From contig JBCCBP010000011.1 in assembly GCA_039033995.1 (NCBI GenBank), positions 20,471-84,470 on the forward strand: 64,000 nt of DNA, in the 5' to 3' direction. Below the pieces are notes generated by a model. That model saw only the letters and a list, made by a program, of their open reading frames with translations. It did no database searches and was not told the DNA's origin. Every line of letters starts with the position of its first letter. Positions within the stretch are counted from its first letter, which is position 1. The DNA is from CALBPI01 sp039033995 (GTDB lineage Bacteria; Pseudomonadota; Gammaproteobacteria; Steroidobacterales; Woeseiaceae). Position numbers and translations under genes: made by a program. Of the stretch, positions 24,770 to 33,949 are shown piece after piece.

Positions 24770-27274
24770 ATGCGGATTAACTTAACGTTGAGACGTTCTG
24801 TTGCTTTGGCGTGTGTGCTGGGCGGTAGCGTCATGGTTACCGGCAACGCTTTGGCGCAGTCGGACGAATCATTTCTGGAAGAAATCGTCGTCACGGCAGC
24901 CAAGCGTGAGCAAACGCTGCAGGAAGTACCGATCGCGGTATCTGTTACCGGTGCCGAGACCATTGACAACGCCAAAATTTTGGATGTGATCGACCTTCAA
25001 ACGGTCGTACCGTCATTGCGGGTTGATCAGTTGCAGTCATCACAGAACACTAACTTCGTCATTCGCGGATTTGGTAACGGCGCGAACAACCCCGGCATCG
25101 AACCTTCCGTTGGTGTTTTCATCGACGGTGTTTATCGTTCACGTTCCGCGGCCGCGTTGGCCGATCTGCCAAACCTGGAGCGGGTTGAAGTGTTGCGTGG
25201 TCCGCAAAGTACGCTGTTCGGCAAGAACGCGTCGGCTGGCGTGATCAGCGTTGTTACGCGAGCGCCACAATTCGAAGCGGAAGGTTCTGCTGAATTGATC
25301 TTCGGTAACTTTGGCCAGACCGTCGTCAAGGGCAGCTACACAGGTCCGATCAGCGACAATCTGGCGTTCAGCGTATCGGGTACCTACAACTCGCGCGACG
25401 GTTATTTCGATAACATCGCCGACGGTACGGAGCTCAACGCTCGCGAGCGTTGGGGTGTGCGTGGTCAGTTGTTGTGGGAGCCGAGTGAGACGGTCTCGTT
25501 CCGCTTGATCGCCGACACTGACGAGATCGACGAAGAGTGCTGCGGCACGTCCAACTTGGTTAACGGGCCGACTGGCGGCGCTATTGTCGCATTGGGCGGT
25601 CAGTTAGTACCGAATGATGCATTCGCCTACGAGACTGCGTTAAACGTCATCCCGACCAACGTCATCGAAAACAGCGGTGTTTCATTGCAAGCGGATTTCG
25701 ATTTCGAAAACTTCTCATTGGTATCGATCACGTCGTTCCGTACCCAATCGCTGGACTCCGATGGTGACGTTGACTTCACCAGCGCTGATCTTGTCGCCAG
25801 CAACCGCAACGATTGGGACATCGACACGATTACCCAGGAATTACGTCTGCAAGGCAGCTTCGGCAATGCCGCCGACTGGATGATTGGTGGCTTTTACTTC
25901 AGCGAAGAAGTGGAATATGAAGCGGACCTCACCTACGGCACCGCTTTCCGGGGCTACGCGGATATCCTGTCGGGCGGTGGCGTCTCCGCTACTGAGGCAG
26001 CGCTCGGCTTTGGTGCGGGCACTTTCTTCGCCGCGGGTACCGGGATCGATGATTTCTCTGGTCAGGACGATACGGCGATTTCGCTGTTCAGCTCCGTCGA
26101 CTGGTATGTTTCCGACCGCGCGACCGTCACGCTGGGCTTGAACTACACAAGCAACGAAAAAGAGGCGTTTGTACGTCAGGACAACACCGATGTGTTCTCA
26201 CAACTCGACTTCGTACAGATTGGCTTCGCGGGTGCGTTCCAGGCCTTAACGGGTGGCGCGGCGCCGACACCGGAAAACTTCGCAGCATTCCCGGCACAGT
26301 TCCAGCAAGCGCAATTTATCAGTGTCACCGGTTGCTCAGCGGATAATCCACCGCCGGGTTGTAACGAGTTGTTGGCTCTTCAGCCGCTGCAGTTCCTGCC
26401 GCCGGTTCTGGGCTTCCCGAATGCGGTTGAGTCCGGTGAGACCGACGACAGCGAAACGACCTGGACGGTTCGATTCGCGTACGACGTGACCGATAGCTTG
26501 AACTGGTACGTCAGTGCGGCGACCGGTTTCAAGGCGTCTTCATGGAACCTGTCACGCGACTCACTGCCATTTGCGTCTGATCTCCCAGCACTGGCTGCCG
26601 CGGACATTCTGGTACCGAATATTCAGGGTGGTACGCGTTTTGCCGGTCCGGAAGAAGCGACTGTTTACGAGCTGGGTCTGAAAGGTCAGTTCAATCGCGG
26701 CGCGTTTAACCTGGCGTTGTTTGAGCAATCCATCGAGGGCTTCCAGTCGAACGTCTTCAATGGCACTGGCTTCGACCTCGTCAACGCGGGTGAACAATCT
26801 ACGCAAGGTATCGAGTACGACATGACGCTGTACCCGACCGATGCACTGGAATTGACCTTCGCAGCGACCTGGCTGGATGCGAAGTACGACTCGTTCCCGA
26901 ACAGCACCGTTGGTGATCTGACCGGCACGACACCGGCAGGTATTCCGCAGTTTGCGGCAGCCACGACCGGTACTTACCGCTGGAATCTCGCGAGTGGTCG
27001 CACCGCGTTCCTGCGTGCAGAACATGTGTATGAAAGCGAGCACCAAATCGTTGAGAACGTGCCGGAGAGCATCGCGGCTCGTCAAGTCAGCATGTTCAAT
27101 GCGAGCGCTGGTATCAGCTTTGTGTCTGGTTGGGACCTCACACTGTGGGCGCGTAACCTGACCAACGACGAGTATCTGATCAGCACGTTCCCGACCGTGG
27201 CGCAGACCGGCAGCTTTAACGGCTACCCGAACCCACCACGTACCTACGGTTTGTCGATTCGCAAGATTTTCTAA
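24770..27274 (+). CDS. TonB-dependent outer-membrane receptor
   Basis: An 834-residue outer-membrane active transporter. A signal peptide (to about residue 27, ending ALAQ) precedes a TonB box region, EEIVVTAAKREQTLQEVP. The plug domain holds the conserved VEVLRGPQSTLFGKNASAGV block, and a 22-strand barrel ends with the terminal aromatic Phe of SIRKIF. A GGGGG ribosome site precedes the ATG at 24770; an in-frame start 117 nt earlier would put a non-signal extension on the protein. An acidic DEIDEECCGTS loop near residue 250 carries paired Cys. Receptors of this subclass in marine gammaproteobacteria import sterols, aromatics, glycans or iron chelates. The spinster-type MFS gene downstream suggests a small organic substrate. 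Confidence 0.93.
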   Translation: MRINLTLRRSVALACVLGGSVMVTGNALAQSDESFLEEIVVTAAKREQTLQEVPIAVSVTGAETIDNAKILDVIDLQTVVPSLRVDQLQSSQNTNFVIRGFGNGANNPGIEPSVGVFIDGVYRSRSAAALADLPNLERVEVLRGPQSTLFGKNASAGVISVVTRAPQFEAEGSAELIFGNFGQTVVKGSYTGPISDNLAFSVSGTYNSRDGYFDNIADGTELNARERWGVRGQLLWEPSETVSFRLIADTDEIDEECCGTSNLVNGPTGGAIVALGGQLVPNDAFAYETALNVIPTNVIENSGVSLQADFDFENFSLVSITSFRTQSLDSDGDVDFTSADLVASNRNDWDIDTITQELRLQGSFGNAADWMIGGFYFSEEVEYEADLTYGTAFRGYADILSGGGVSATEAALGFGAGTFFAAGTGIDDFSGQDDTAISLFSSVDWYVSDRATVTLGLNYTSNEKEAFVRQDNTDVFSQLDFVQIGFAGAFQALTGGAAPTPENFAAFPAQFQQAQFISVTGCSADNPPPGCNELLALQPLQFLPPVLGFPNAVESGETDDSETTWTVRFAYDVTDSLNWYVSAATGFKASSWNLSRDSLPFASDLPALAAADILVPNIQGGTRFAGPEEATVYELGLKGQFNRGAFNLALFEQSIEGFQSNVFNGTGFDLVNAGEQSTQGIEYDMTLYPTDALELTFAATWLDAKYDSFPNSTVGDLTGTTPAGIPQFAAATTGTYRWNLASGRTAFLRAEHVYESEHQIVENVPESIAARQVSMFNASAGISFVSGWDLTLWARNLTNDEYLISTFPTVAQTGSFNGYPNPPRTYGLSIRKIF

Positions 27275-27304
27275 ATCACAGCGATAACACGAGTAGCAAA
27301 GAAA

Positions 27305-27334
27305 GCCGGCGAGATTCTCTCGCCGGCTTTTTTT
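27305..27334 (+). terminator. Rho-independent terminator
   Basis: A perfect 10-bp stem GCCGGCGAGA (27305-27314) / TCTCGCCGGC (27318-27327) with a 3-nt loop and a run of seven T. It lies 30 nt after the TonB receptor stop and separates it from the MFS gene. Confidence 0.92.
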
Positions 27335-27395
27335 ACGCGGGCGTCAGAGGCCAGTGCTATGCTTAAGCGATGATAAGACGCAGCGTGGGGGGGAC

Positions 27396-27488
27396 ATGCG
27401 GCATTATCCGGTTCCTTTACGTGCTATTCGTACCGACGTTGTCACCTGTTTCGGCCGTCACCGCGTTCGCCAATGGGGCGCTGGATGA
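27396..27488 (+). CDS. 30-codon upstream ORF coupled to the MFS gene
   Basis: An ATG at 27396 follows a GGGGGGG run at 27387-27393, a strong ribosome site. The frame stays open for 30 codons, with an arginine-rich product (begins MRHYPVPLRAIRTD), and ends in a TGA at 27486-27488. That stop overlaps an ATG of the transporter at 27485 (ATGA). The layout is that of a leader peptide or translational-coupling ORF. No similarity is recognised and expression is not proved. Confidence 0.4.
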   Translation: MRHYPVPLRAIRTDVVTCFGRHRVRQWGAG

Positions 27489-28846
27489 GCAGCGCTAGCG
27501 AGTTGCAGAAACCGGACTACGCATCGCCAGCCTACAGCTGGTACGTCGTCATTGTGCTGACGATCATCTACGTCTTTTCCTACATTGACCGACAGATCCT
27601 CAGTCTGATGGTGTCTGATCTAAAGACTGGCCTCAATCTGCAATACGATTGGCAAGTTGGGTTTTTGATGGGGCCTGCGTTTGCCATTTTTTACACGCTA
27701 TTCGGAATCCCATTCGGCCGTCTGGCTGACAGAGTGAATCGCAAGGGGCTAATCGCCATCGGACTGACGATCTGGAGCCTGACGACCGCCGCTTGTGGGT
27801 TTGCGAAGACCTTTATGACGATGGCCCTGTTACGCGTTGGCGTCGGCACCGGCGAAGCAGCGCTGTCACCGTCGGCATACTCCATCATCGCAGATTATTT
27901 TCCGCCAAAACGTGTGGCACGGGCTATCGCTTTTTACGGCATGGGTATCTATCTCGGCGGTGGCCTGGCCTACCTCATCGGCGGTCGTGTCGTTGCGATG
28001 GTTCGCCAGACAGAGCCCTGGGTCCTGCCCGGCATCGGCACGATAGAGCCGTGGCAGAAAGTCTTTCTCATCGTCGGCCTACCCGGTTTGCTGTTACTGC
28101 CCGTGTTGTGGTTGACGGTACGCGAGCCCGTTCGTAAGGGCTTGCTCAAGACCGGGAAGAAAAGCGGGGCGGCGGTACCTCTGCGTGAGGCGCTCGCGTA
28201 TCTCAAGACGCAATGGCGAACGATCGCCACGCACAACATCGGCTTCGCGTTACTCGCGTTTTCGAGTTACGGGACATCCGCGTGGCTGCCCGAAGTCTTC
28301 AAGCGGGTACACGGCTGGGGTGCTGCGGACTTTGGTTTGGTCTACGGTGCGATCGTGATTGTGTGCGGCAGCGCCGGTGTGCTTTCTGGCGGCTTCTTTG
28401 CGGATTGGTTATCTCAGCGCGGATACGCCGATGCGAAGATTCGAGTTGGTTTCATCGCCGCCTGGATCTGGTTTCCGACGGGTATAGCATTCCCATTACT
28501 TGCCAGCGACTGGCTAGCGATGCTGCTCGTCGTGCCCACGGTGTTTTTTGCAGCGATGCCGTTCGGTGTCGCACCGGCTGCCATCGCGGAGCTCATGCCA
28601 AACAACTTGCGCGGGCAGACATCTGCGATCTATTTGTTTGTGATCAACATGATTGGTCTGGCGATAGGCCCACTGGTGCTGGCATTGATGACCGACTACG
28701 TGTTCGATCTTGCGCGCTTTGGCGAAGCGGGCATTCGCTATTCGCTGCTGACCACTACCGCCATCGCGCACCTTGGCGCAACGATCCTGCTATGGCGCTG
28801 TATGCGATTGTTCAGGCAGAGTCTCGCCGCTAGAGCGGCGATATGA
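27485..28846 (+). CDS. MFS transporter, spinster-like family
   Basis: A 453-residue, 12-helix carrier. Helix 1 and loop 2-3 have the spinster-family pattern YVFSYIDRQILSLMV and GIPFGRLADRVNRK, followed by GVGTGEAALSPSAYSIIADY. Bacterial members are often linked to TonB receptors and to steroid, bile acid or lipid-like substrates, but few have been tested. The ATG at 27485 is preferred over 27473 because it has GGGGCG at a good distance and overlaps the stop of the small upstream ORF. The preceding TonB receptor gene is separated by a strong terminator. A related spinster-like carrier lies at 43907. Confidence 0.87.
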   Translation: MSSASELQKPDYASPAYSWYVVIVLTIIYVFSYIDRQILSLMVSDLKTGLNLQYDWQVGFLMGPAFAIFYTLFGIPFGRLADRVNRKGLIAIGLTIWSLTTAACGFAKTFMTMALLRVGVGTGEAALSPSAYSIIADYFPPKRVARAIAFYGMGIYLGGGLAYLIGGRVVAMVRQTEPWVLPGIGTIEPWQKVFLIVGLPGLLLLPVLWLTVREPVRKGLLKTGKKSGAAVPLREALAYLKTQWRTIATHNIGFALLAFSSYGTSAWLPEVFKRVHGWGAADFGLVYGAIVIVCGSAGVLSGGFFADWLSQRGYADAKIRVGFIAAWIWFPTGIAFPLLASDWLAMLLVVPTVFFAAMPFGVAPAAIAELMPNNLRGQTSAIYLFVINMIGLAIGPLVLALMTDYVFDLARFGEAGIRYSLLTTTAIAHLGATILLWRCMRLFRQSLAARAAI

Positions 28847-28928
28847 TTTTGCATAATGTGAACTGATTCAACGCGTTCCGACGCTAGTTTGCCTACATTT
28901 CGCCGTGATGTGATTGGCGAAGTAATGA

Positions 28929-30413
28929 ATGCGACAGCAATTCACACAATTGTTCGCGACGCTGGCAATGATCGCCGCAGTCGCACTTACAGGCGCGGGT
29001 ACTGCATACGCAGCACCTGGGGATGTGCTGTTCGTGGATGGATTCGAGCGCGCGAGCCTGGCACCGTGGACAACTAACAATACCAACCGTTCTGGTATCG
29101 CAACCGGCGCGCAGGTTTCCAACGGGGGCACGCGTGGTGCCTTTACTCGCTATGATCCGGTGACAGTGACAAGTCCAACCTTCAGTACCGCCGTCCCGGC
29201 CGCTGAGCTCAGTGTCTGGGTGCGACGTGGTAGTGATGCGTTCAGCGAATACCCAGATCCGGGCGAGGACTTACTCATCGAATTCCGCCGAGCAGATGGC
29301 ACATGGGGAGTGTTGGCGCGTTATCCTGGCGGCGGGGCTGAAGGGCAGATATTCAATGACGTGTTGCGACTGCCACCCGATGGCTTGCATGGCAGTTTCG
29401 CGCTGCGCTTGCGTCAATCCGGTGGTTCGGGCGCCCCTTTCGATTTCTATCATATCGATGACGTGCGTATTACAGAGCGCGCGCCTGCCACCAATGAACT
29501 GATGGTTGGTTCCTGTGATCAGTTTGAGCTGGGTCTTGCGACGAATTGGACGGTGGTCTCGGCGGGCGGTAGCGCCGGCACGAGTACCGTGACGTCTCAG
29601 TCACCGGTGTCATCGTTATTTCTGAATGGTGCACCCGTCACCGTCTCATCGAATGCGATCGACACATCTTCCGCCTCGTTCGATGCATTGACACTGTGGG
29701 TTCGTCGCGGCGCCGACGCATTCAGCGAAAACCCGGACGGCAACGAGAACCTCGTCGTCGAATATCTGGATAGCGCCAGCAGCTGGGTGCTGCTGGAGAG
29801 TTTCGCGGGCGGTGGAACACCCGGTCAGATTTTTGTGCGCAACTACTCGATTCCACCCGCCGGGCGTCACCCTGGCTTTCGAGTTCGGTTTCGACTAGTC
29901 GATGGATCTGGCTCATCGTTTGATTTCTGGCACGTCGACGATGTGTGCCTGACGGAGCGCGATGTGCCAACACTCGCTTTCGCCAAAGTCGTCTCGATCG
30001 TGTCAGACCCCATCAATGGCACAAGCAACCCGCTCGCGATTCCTGGCGCGTTCGCGCAGTACCTGCTCACCGTGCAGAACGCGGGGCCCGGGATTGTCGA
30101 CGATGGCACGCTGATCGTCACCGATACGCTCGATGCCGGCACGCAACTACTGATTGACGATGGTGGCGCACCGGCTTTCGTATTCGTCGATGGTGCGGTA
30201 GCGAGTGGATTGTCGTTTGATCCCAATACCGATGTGGCATTCAGCAACCAGCCAGACGGTGGACCGCCATTTACCTATACACCGACCCCGGATGCACTGG
30301 GTGTGGATCCTGCGGTGCGGGGAATTCGCTTCTCGTTTAGCGGGCAAATGGCGGGTAACAGTGGCAGTGGTATCCCGAGTTTTCAAATTCGCTTCAATGT
30401 GCGTATTGAGTAA
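28929..30413 (+). CDS. Secreted protein with duplicated beta-sandwich domain and a DUF11-like domain
   Basis: A 494-residue exported protein. The signal peptide ends near residue 29 (GAGTAYA-AP). Two related modules of about 145-150 residues follow (about residues 30-190 and 195-345). Each has a D-x-F-E/Q-F-E opening, a VWVRRGSDAFSE or LWVRRGADAFSE strand and a closing FDF[YW]H[IV]DDV motif. The MAM/LamG-like layout suggests a carbohydrate or surface-binding beta-sandwich. The C-terminal 145 residues (AFAKVVSIVSDP...QYLLTVQNAGPGIVDD) resemble a DUF11/conserved-repeat immunoglobulin-like domain. There is no sorting signal or membrane anchor. A role in adhesion or the extracellular matrix is only inferred. 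Confidence 0.72.
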   Translation: MRQQFTQLFATLAMIAAVALTGAGTAYAAPGDVLFVDGFERASLAPWTTNNTNRSGIATGAQVSNGGTRGAFTRYDPVTVTSPTFSTAVPAAELSVWVRRGSDAFSEYPDPGEDLLIEFRRADGTWGVLARYPGGGAEGQIFNDVLRLPPDGLHGSFALRLRQSGGSGAPFDFYHIDDVRITERAPATNELMVGSCDQFELGLATNWTVVSAGGSAGTSTVTSQSPVSSLFLNGAPVTVSSNAIDTSSASFDALTLWVRRGADAFSENPDGNENLVVEYLDSASSWVLLESFAGGGTPGQIFVRNYSIPPAGRHPGFRVRFRLVDGSGSSFDFWHVDDVCLTERDVPTLAFAKVVSIVSDPINGTSNPLAIPGAFAQYLLTVQNAGPGIVDDGTLIVTDTLDAGTQLLIDDGGAPAFVFVDGAVASGLSFDPNTDVAFSNQPDGGPPFTYTPTPDALGVDPAVRGIRFSFSGQMAGNSGSGIPSFQIRFNVRIE

Positions 30414-30473
30414 AGCGGTCGCGTTCGCAGATTAACGTTACACTCCACCCAGCAACATGCTGGAGCACGTGTG

Positions 30474-31733
30474 ATGAGAATCAATAAACGACAATTCTTG
30501 GTAGCCACGGGTACTGCGTTCGCAGCCTTGTCTCAACGGCATGTCCTGGCCGCCAGAAGCGAAGGGGAGAATGCCGTCGAGCTGGCATCGATGACCGATG
30601 GCGCGATACCTATTTCTGCAGACGAGCACCGTCAACGGATTCAAAAAGCGGCACAACTGATGCGGGCAAACGATGTGGCTGCGTTGGTTGTGGAGTCCGG
30701 TAGCGCGCTGACTTACTTTACCGGCATTCGCTGGTGGCGATCGGAGCGATTTGTCGGTGCGGTCATTATGGCAGACGGCAGGTTTTGCATTGTGGCGCCG
30801 TTTTTTGAAGAGCCTTCGATCCGCGAGCAAATGCAGTTTGGCGACGACGTGCGTACGTGGCACGAAGATGAGAATCCTTTTGAGCAGGTCGCCGACTTCA
30901 TTGGTCCAATCGGTGCTAAAGCACGTATCGCTGTTGAAGAAACGGTTCGCTATTTTATCGTCGACGGCATTGACGCAGCCATGCCGAAAGCGACAGTGGT
31001 GTCTGGTGCGGCGATCACCCGTGGGTGTCGTATGATCAAATCAAAGGCAGAGCTTGCGCTGATGCAAGTCGCGAACGATGTCACCTTGCGCGCTTATGAG
31101 CACATTTACCCGCGGGTTGTGCCAGGCATGACGCCGGGTGAAGTATCTTCGATGATGAATGACGCGACGCGACAGCTTGGTGGTACCCCGACGTTCGCCA
31201 TTGCCCTGTTCGGCCCGGCCAGCGCTTACCCGCATGGCACACGACAGCCGCAGGTTGTAGAGAAGGGCGGCATTGTGTTGATGGACTGTGGTTGTAGTGT
31301 GCACGGTTATCAGTCCGATATCTCCAGAACCTGGGTCGTCGGTAAACCGTCGCCCCAGCAACAGCGTGTTTGGCAAACCGTCAAACGTGGTCAGGAACTC
31401 GCCCTCGAGACTATCCGTCCTGGTGTTGCTGCCGGTGCCGTCGATCAGACCGTTCGCCAATTCTATGCCGATACAGGCTTTGGCCCGGGCTATCAGGCGC
31501 CCGGTTTGACGCATCGTCTGGGCCATGGCATTGGGATGGACGGACACGAACCTATCAATTTCGTTGGCAACGAGCAGACGCCGATCGCACCGGGTATGTG
31601 CTTTTCTAATGAGCCCGGCATTTATCTGCCTGGAGAGTTTGGCGTGCGGCTGGAAGATTGTTTGTATGTCGACGACAAAGGACCGGTGCTGTTCACGCCA
31701 CTGACGCCGTCGCTGGCGCATCCTTTCGGCTAA
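30474..31733 (+). CDS. Exported M24 family metallopeptidase (Xaa-Pro aminopeptidase-like)
   Basis: A 419-residue protein with a short N-terminal signal-like segment (INKRQFLVATGTAFAAL), a creatinase N-terminal domain and a pita-bread M24 catalytic domain. All five metal ligands are present: Asp in VLMDCGCS, Asp in YQSDISRTW, His in RLGHGIGMDGHEP, Glu in SNEPGIYLP and Glu in VRLEDCLY. Members hydrolyse Xaa-Pro or proline-containing dipeptides, or act on creatine-like amidines. The ATG at 30474 is chosen with TGGAG upstream; a GTG one codon earlier is also possible. KRQFLVATG is not a true twin-arginine motif, so the export route is uncertain. Confidence 0.88.
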   Translation: MRINKRQFLVATGTAFAALSQRHVLAARSEGENAVELASMTDGAIPISADEHRQRIQKAAQLMRANDVAALVVESGSALTYFTGIRWWRSERFVGAVIMADGRFCIVAPFFEEPSIREQMQFGDDVRTWHEDENPFEQVADFIGPIGAKARIAVEETVRYFIVDGIDAAMPKATVVSGAAITRGCRMIKSKAELALMQVANDVTLRAYEHIYPRVVPGMTPGEVSSMMNDATRQLGGTPTFAIALFGPASAYPHGTRQPQVVEKGGIVLMDCGCSVHGYQSDISRTWVVGKPSPQQQRVWQTVKRGQELALETIRPGVAAGAVDQTVRQFYADTGFGPGYQAPGLTHRLGHGIGMDGHEPINFVGNEQTPIAPGMCFSNEPGIYLPGEFGVRLEDCLYVDDKGPVLFTPLTPSLAHPFG

Positions 31734-31738
31734 GTCAT

Positions 31739-31773
31739 AAAAAAGCCGCGGCTCGAGGTGTTTGAGCCGGGGC
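31739..31773 (-). terminator. Rho-independent terminator of the minus-strand Sel1-like gene
   Basis: On the minus strand GCCCCGGCTC (31773-31764), a 9-nt loop and GAGCCGCGGC (31754-31745) make a 10-bp stem with one mismatch, followed by six T (31744-31739). It lies 37 nt after the stop at 31811 and just beyond the end of the convergent M24 gene. Confidence 0.8.
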
Positions 31774-31810
31774 CTTAGCGGTGGTTGCGAAGTGCTATTG
31801 CGTTGAACCC

Positions 31811-32545
31811 CTATTCGGCGATGCCCGTGCCGTCCTGCTCATTGGGCAGCAACTCAAGCTCGCCGAATTCGACGTAACCGCCGAGGTACTGCATGCGCAT
31901 CTCTACGCGGTCTTTCAACATCCGGCAATACTTGTATTGTGGCATTGAGCCTCGAGCGCTTCGCGGCAAAACAATTCGGGCATTGACGCCGCAAAATTTC
32001 GTTCGCGTGCCCGTCATCATATTCAGCCGATGGATATCGTTACGGATCAAGCGTTCGAGCAGCGAGCGATCCCCATACTCGCGTTTTAACCTCTCGACGC
32101 GTACGCTGGCGGTGACCAAGTCGTTGCGTGACAAGCCCTTCTGGTAGTTGAGGCTAGTCTCGACGATCTGCTCGTGACCGCGTTCGGCCGCCAGCGCATA
32201 CCAGGCTGCCGCGCCAGCTTCATCTACCGGTGTACCGATGCCGTTCTCTTTCATGTAACCGACCATGTACTGCGCATACTTGTCACCGATCGGTGCGAGA
32301 TCCGTTCGGTAGTACCAGAACGCCGAGTCGTACCGGCCTTGCTCATAAGCGCGCTCTGCTTTGCGCTGAACCTTCAAAACGTCTTTCGCCGGTGGTTCGC
32401 CGATGGCACCAAACTTGTTCGGGAAATTCAGTTGGCGCTTGAGTTCCATCTTTGCTGCGGTTGCGTGGCCCGTCAATGGTGCAGACGTAACGAGCAAACC
32501 GGCGACCGCAACAACAAGCATGCGCATAATGACGTGATTCTGCAT
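31811..32545 (-). CDS. Exported Sel1/TPR-like protein, paralogue A
   Basis: A 244-residue periplasmic protein with a signal peptide (to about residue 30) and one or two Sel1-like helical repeats: ERAYEQGRYDSAFWYYR near residue 67 and YMVGYMKENGIGTPVDEAGA near residue 92. Sel1 repeats are protein-binding superhelices. Its C-terminal third, RMQYLGGYVEFGELELLP, is almost the same as in the neighbour at 32919, so this region is under strong constraint but matches no family recognised here. AAGGAG precedes the ATG. Each of the two copies has its own terminator, so they are separate units. Function unknown. Confidence 0.8.
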   Translation of the reverse strand: MQNHVIMRMLVVAVAGLLVTSAPLTGHATAAKMELKRQLNFPNKFGAIGEPPAKDVLKVQRKAERAYEQGRYDSAFWYYRTDLAPIGDKYAQYMVGYMKENGIGTPVDEAGAAAWYALAAERGHEQIVETSLNYQKGLSRNDLVTASVRVERLKREYGDRSLLERLIRNDIHRLNMMTGTRTKFCGVNARIVLPRSARGSMPQYKYCRMLKDRVEMRMQYLGGYVEFGELELLPNEQDGTGIAE

Positions 32546-32849
32546 GACAGCGACTCCTTCTGCGTGATCAAACGAACTGATGCCAGTGGAGACTGGCGTG
32601 CTTTGCTTCTCTCTTCAGAAAAACAGCTAGTCCGGGCAGGTTTAGAAATTACCGAGTGATCGATAGATTTGTCAATTTTGGTGGGTCATGATGATCGTCA
32701 AATCACCGCTATTGACTACAAAACCTTGGCTAAATATTCACAATCAGCCAAAAGTGGGCGTGGCTGTCATTCTGATTGCAGCGAACTAATCGCCGTAGAC
32801 TGCGTCATTGCTGCTAAGCATTGACCGATCAGCGTGGCGTTGATGGCAC
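32546..32849. other. Intergenic region between the two Sel1-like genes
   Basis: About 300 bp, A+T-richer than its surroundings, holding the promoter of paralogue A (minus strand) and ending in the terminator of paralogue B. No gene is supported here. No clear -35/-10 pair could be assigned. Confidence 0.6.
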
Positions 32850-32884
32850 AAAAAAGCCCCTGCTCGATACGATCGAGCAGGGGC
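32850..32884 (-). terminator. Rho-independent terminator of Sel1-like paralogue B
   Basis: A perfect 13-bp stem GCCCCTGCTCGAT / ATCGAGCAGGGGC with a 3-nt loop (32856-32884). On the minus strand it is followed by six T (32855-32850). It ends 34 nt after the stop at 32919. Confidence 0.93.
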
Positions 32885-32918
32885 ATCGGCAACCTTACCT
32901 CTAGGTGAACGCTGTGCG

Positions 32919-33653
32919 CTACTCCTCGGATGTCTCAGTGTCGTCCTCCTCATCCGGCAGCAGTTCAAGCTCGCCGAACTCGACGTAACCGCCAAGATAC
33001 TGCATGCGCATCTCGATACGTGCCTTCAGTTCCTGGCAGTAGACTTCCTGACTAACAGATCCACGCGCGTCGGACGGACGGTAGACGCGGGCGGGCATGC
33101 CGCAACGCCCGGTGCGCGAACCAGTCATGTTATTGAGTCGATCAACGTCGCGTCGGATCAAGCGCTCGATCAATGCTCGATCACCCATCTGGTCTTTCAG
33201 AGAGGCAGTGCGCGCTTTGACGTCCGCCAGTTCGCCCGGAGACATCGCGCTTTGATAGTCGAGGCTGACTCTGACGATTTCCTCATGGCCCCGTTCCGCC
33301 GCCAGCAGATACCACGCGGCGGCACCTTCCTTGTCGACGTCGGTACCCAGACCGTTTTCCATCATATAGCCCACCATGTACTGCGCGTATTTGTCGCCAA
33401 CGGGCGCCAGGTCTTTACGGTAATACCAAAACGCATCGCGATAACGACCTTCGTTATAGGCCTTCTCGGCTTTGCGCTGTGAACTAATAATGTTCTTCTT
33501 CGGTGGTTCCCCGACTTCGCCGATGCCCGATGGGAAGTTGAGCTGGGCATCCATCTCTACCTGAGCGGCGGCCGTCGCTGCCGGGGCGAATAGCATCGCC
33601 GCGAGCGCGACTAGTAGAACTTGCGTTACGGCGGTGTGGGTACTCTTCGTCAT
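32919..33653 (-). CDS. Exported Sel1/TPR-like protein, paralogue B
   Basis: 244 residues, the same length as paralogue A. It shares the order of signal peptide, QLNFPSGIGEVGEPPKKN, the helical repeat EKAYNEGRYRDAFWYYRKD, the Sel1-type YMVGYMMENGLGTDVD, and the C-terminal block MRMQYLGGYVEFGELELLPD ending in an acidic tail. The two copies are clearly a tandem duplication that has diverged in the middle. AGGATG is the ribosome site. It is divergent from the sensor kinase at 33950, so a regulatory link is possible. The molecular role is unknown; protein-protein scaffolding in the periplasm is the general expectation for Sel1 repeats. Confidence 0.8.
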   Translation of the reverse strand: MTKSTHTAVTQVLLVALAAMLFAPAATAAAQVEMDAQLNFPSGIGEVGEPPKKNIISSQRKAEKAYNEGRYRDAFWYYRKDLAPVGDKYAQYMVGYMMENGLGTDVDKEGAAAWYLLAAERGHEEIVRVSLDYQSAMSPGELADVKARTASLKDQMGDRALIERLIRRDVDRLNNMTGSRTGRCGMPARVYRPSDARGSVSQEVYCQELKARIEMRMQYLGGYVEFGELELLPDEEDDTETSEE

Positions 33654-33949
33654 GACTGCACATCCTTATTGGGTTGTCTGAGTCTTCGCTAAGCGGGCCA
33701 GAATACTAGCGGCCTAAATCGCTGATAATTCACACTATTTGACAATTAAAATAAGAGCTAGATGCTAATGTTGTCAAAACTTCAGCATCCATCGCCAAGT
33801 CCGTTGAAGTTACGCTATGGATGGGCTAAGCTTTTGAAAAATATCAATAACTTGATTGGGCTTGTGTGTGGTTGCCACCTTGAATACTCAGAGTGGTCGT
33901 CACGGTGATTGCGAGGCAGGGGAGGATTACCTCGAACATTTTCCGAAAA

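Noticed and set aside
28213..28833. 206-codon plus-strand frame
   Set aside because: Out-of-frame reading of the spinster-type MFS gene, rich in Arg and Cys.
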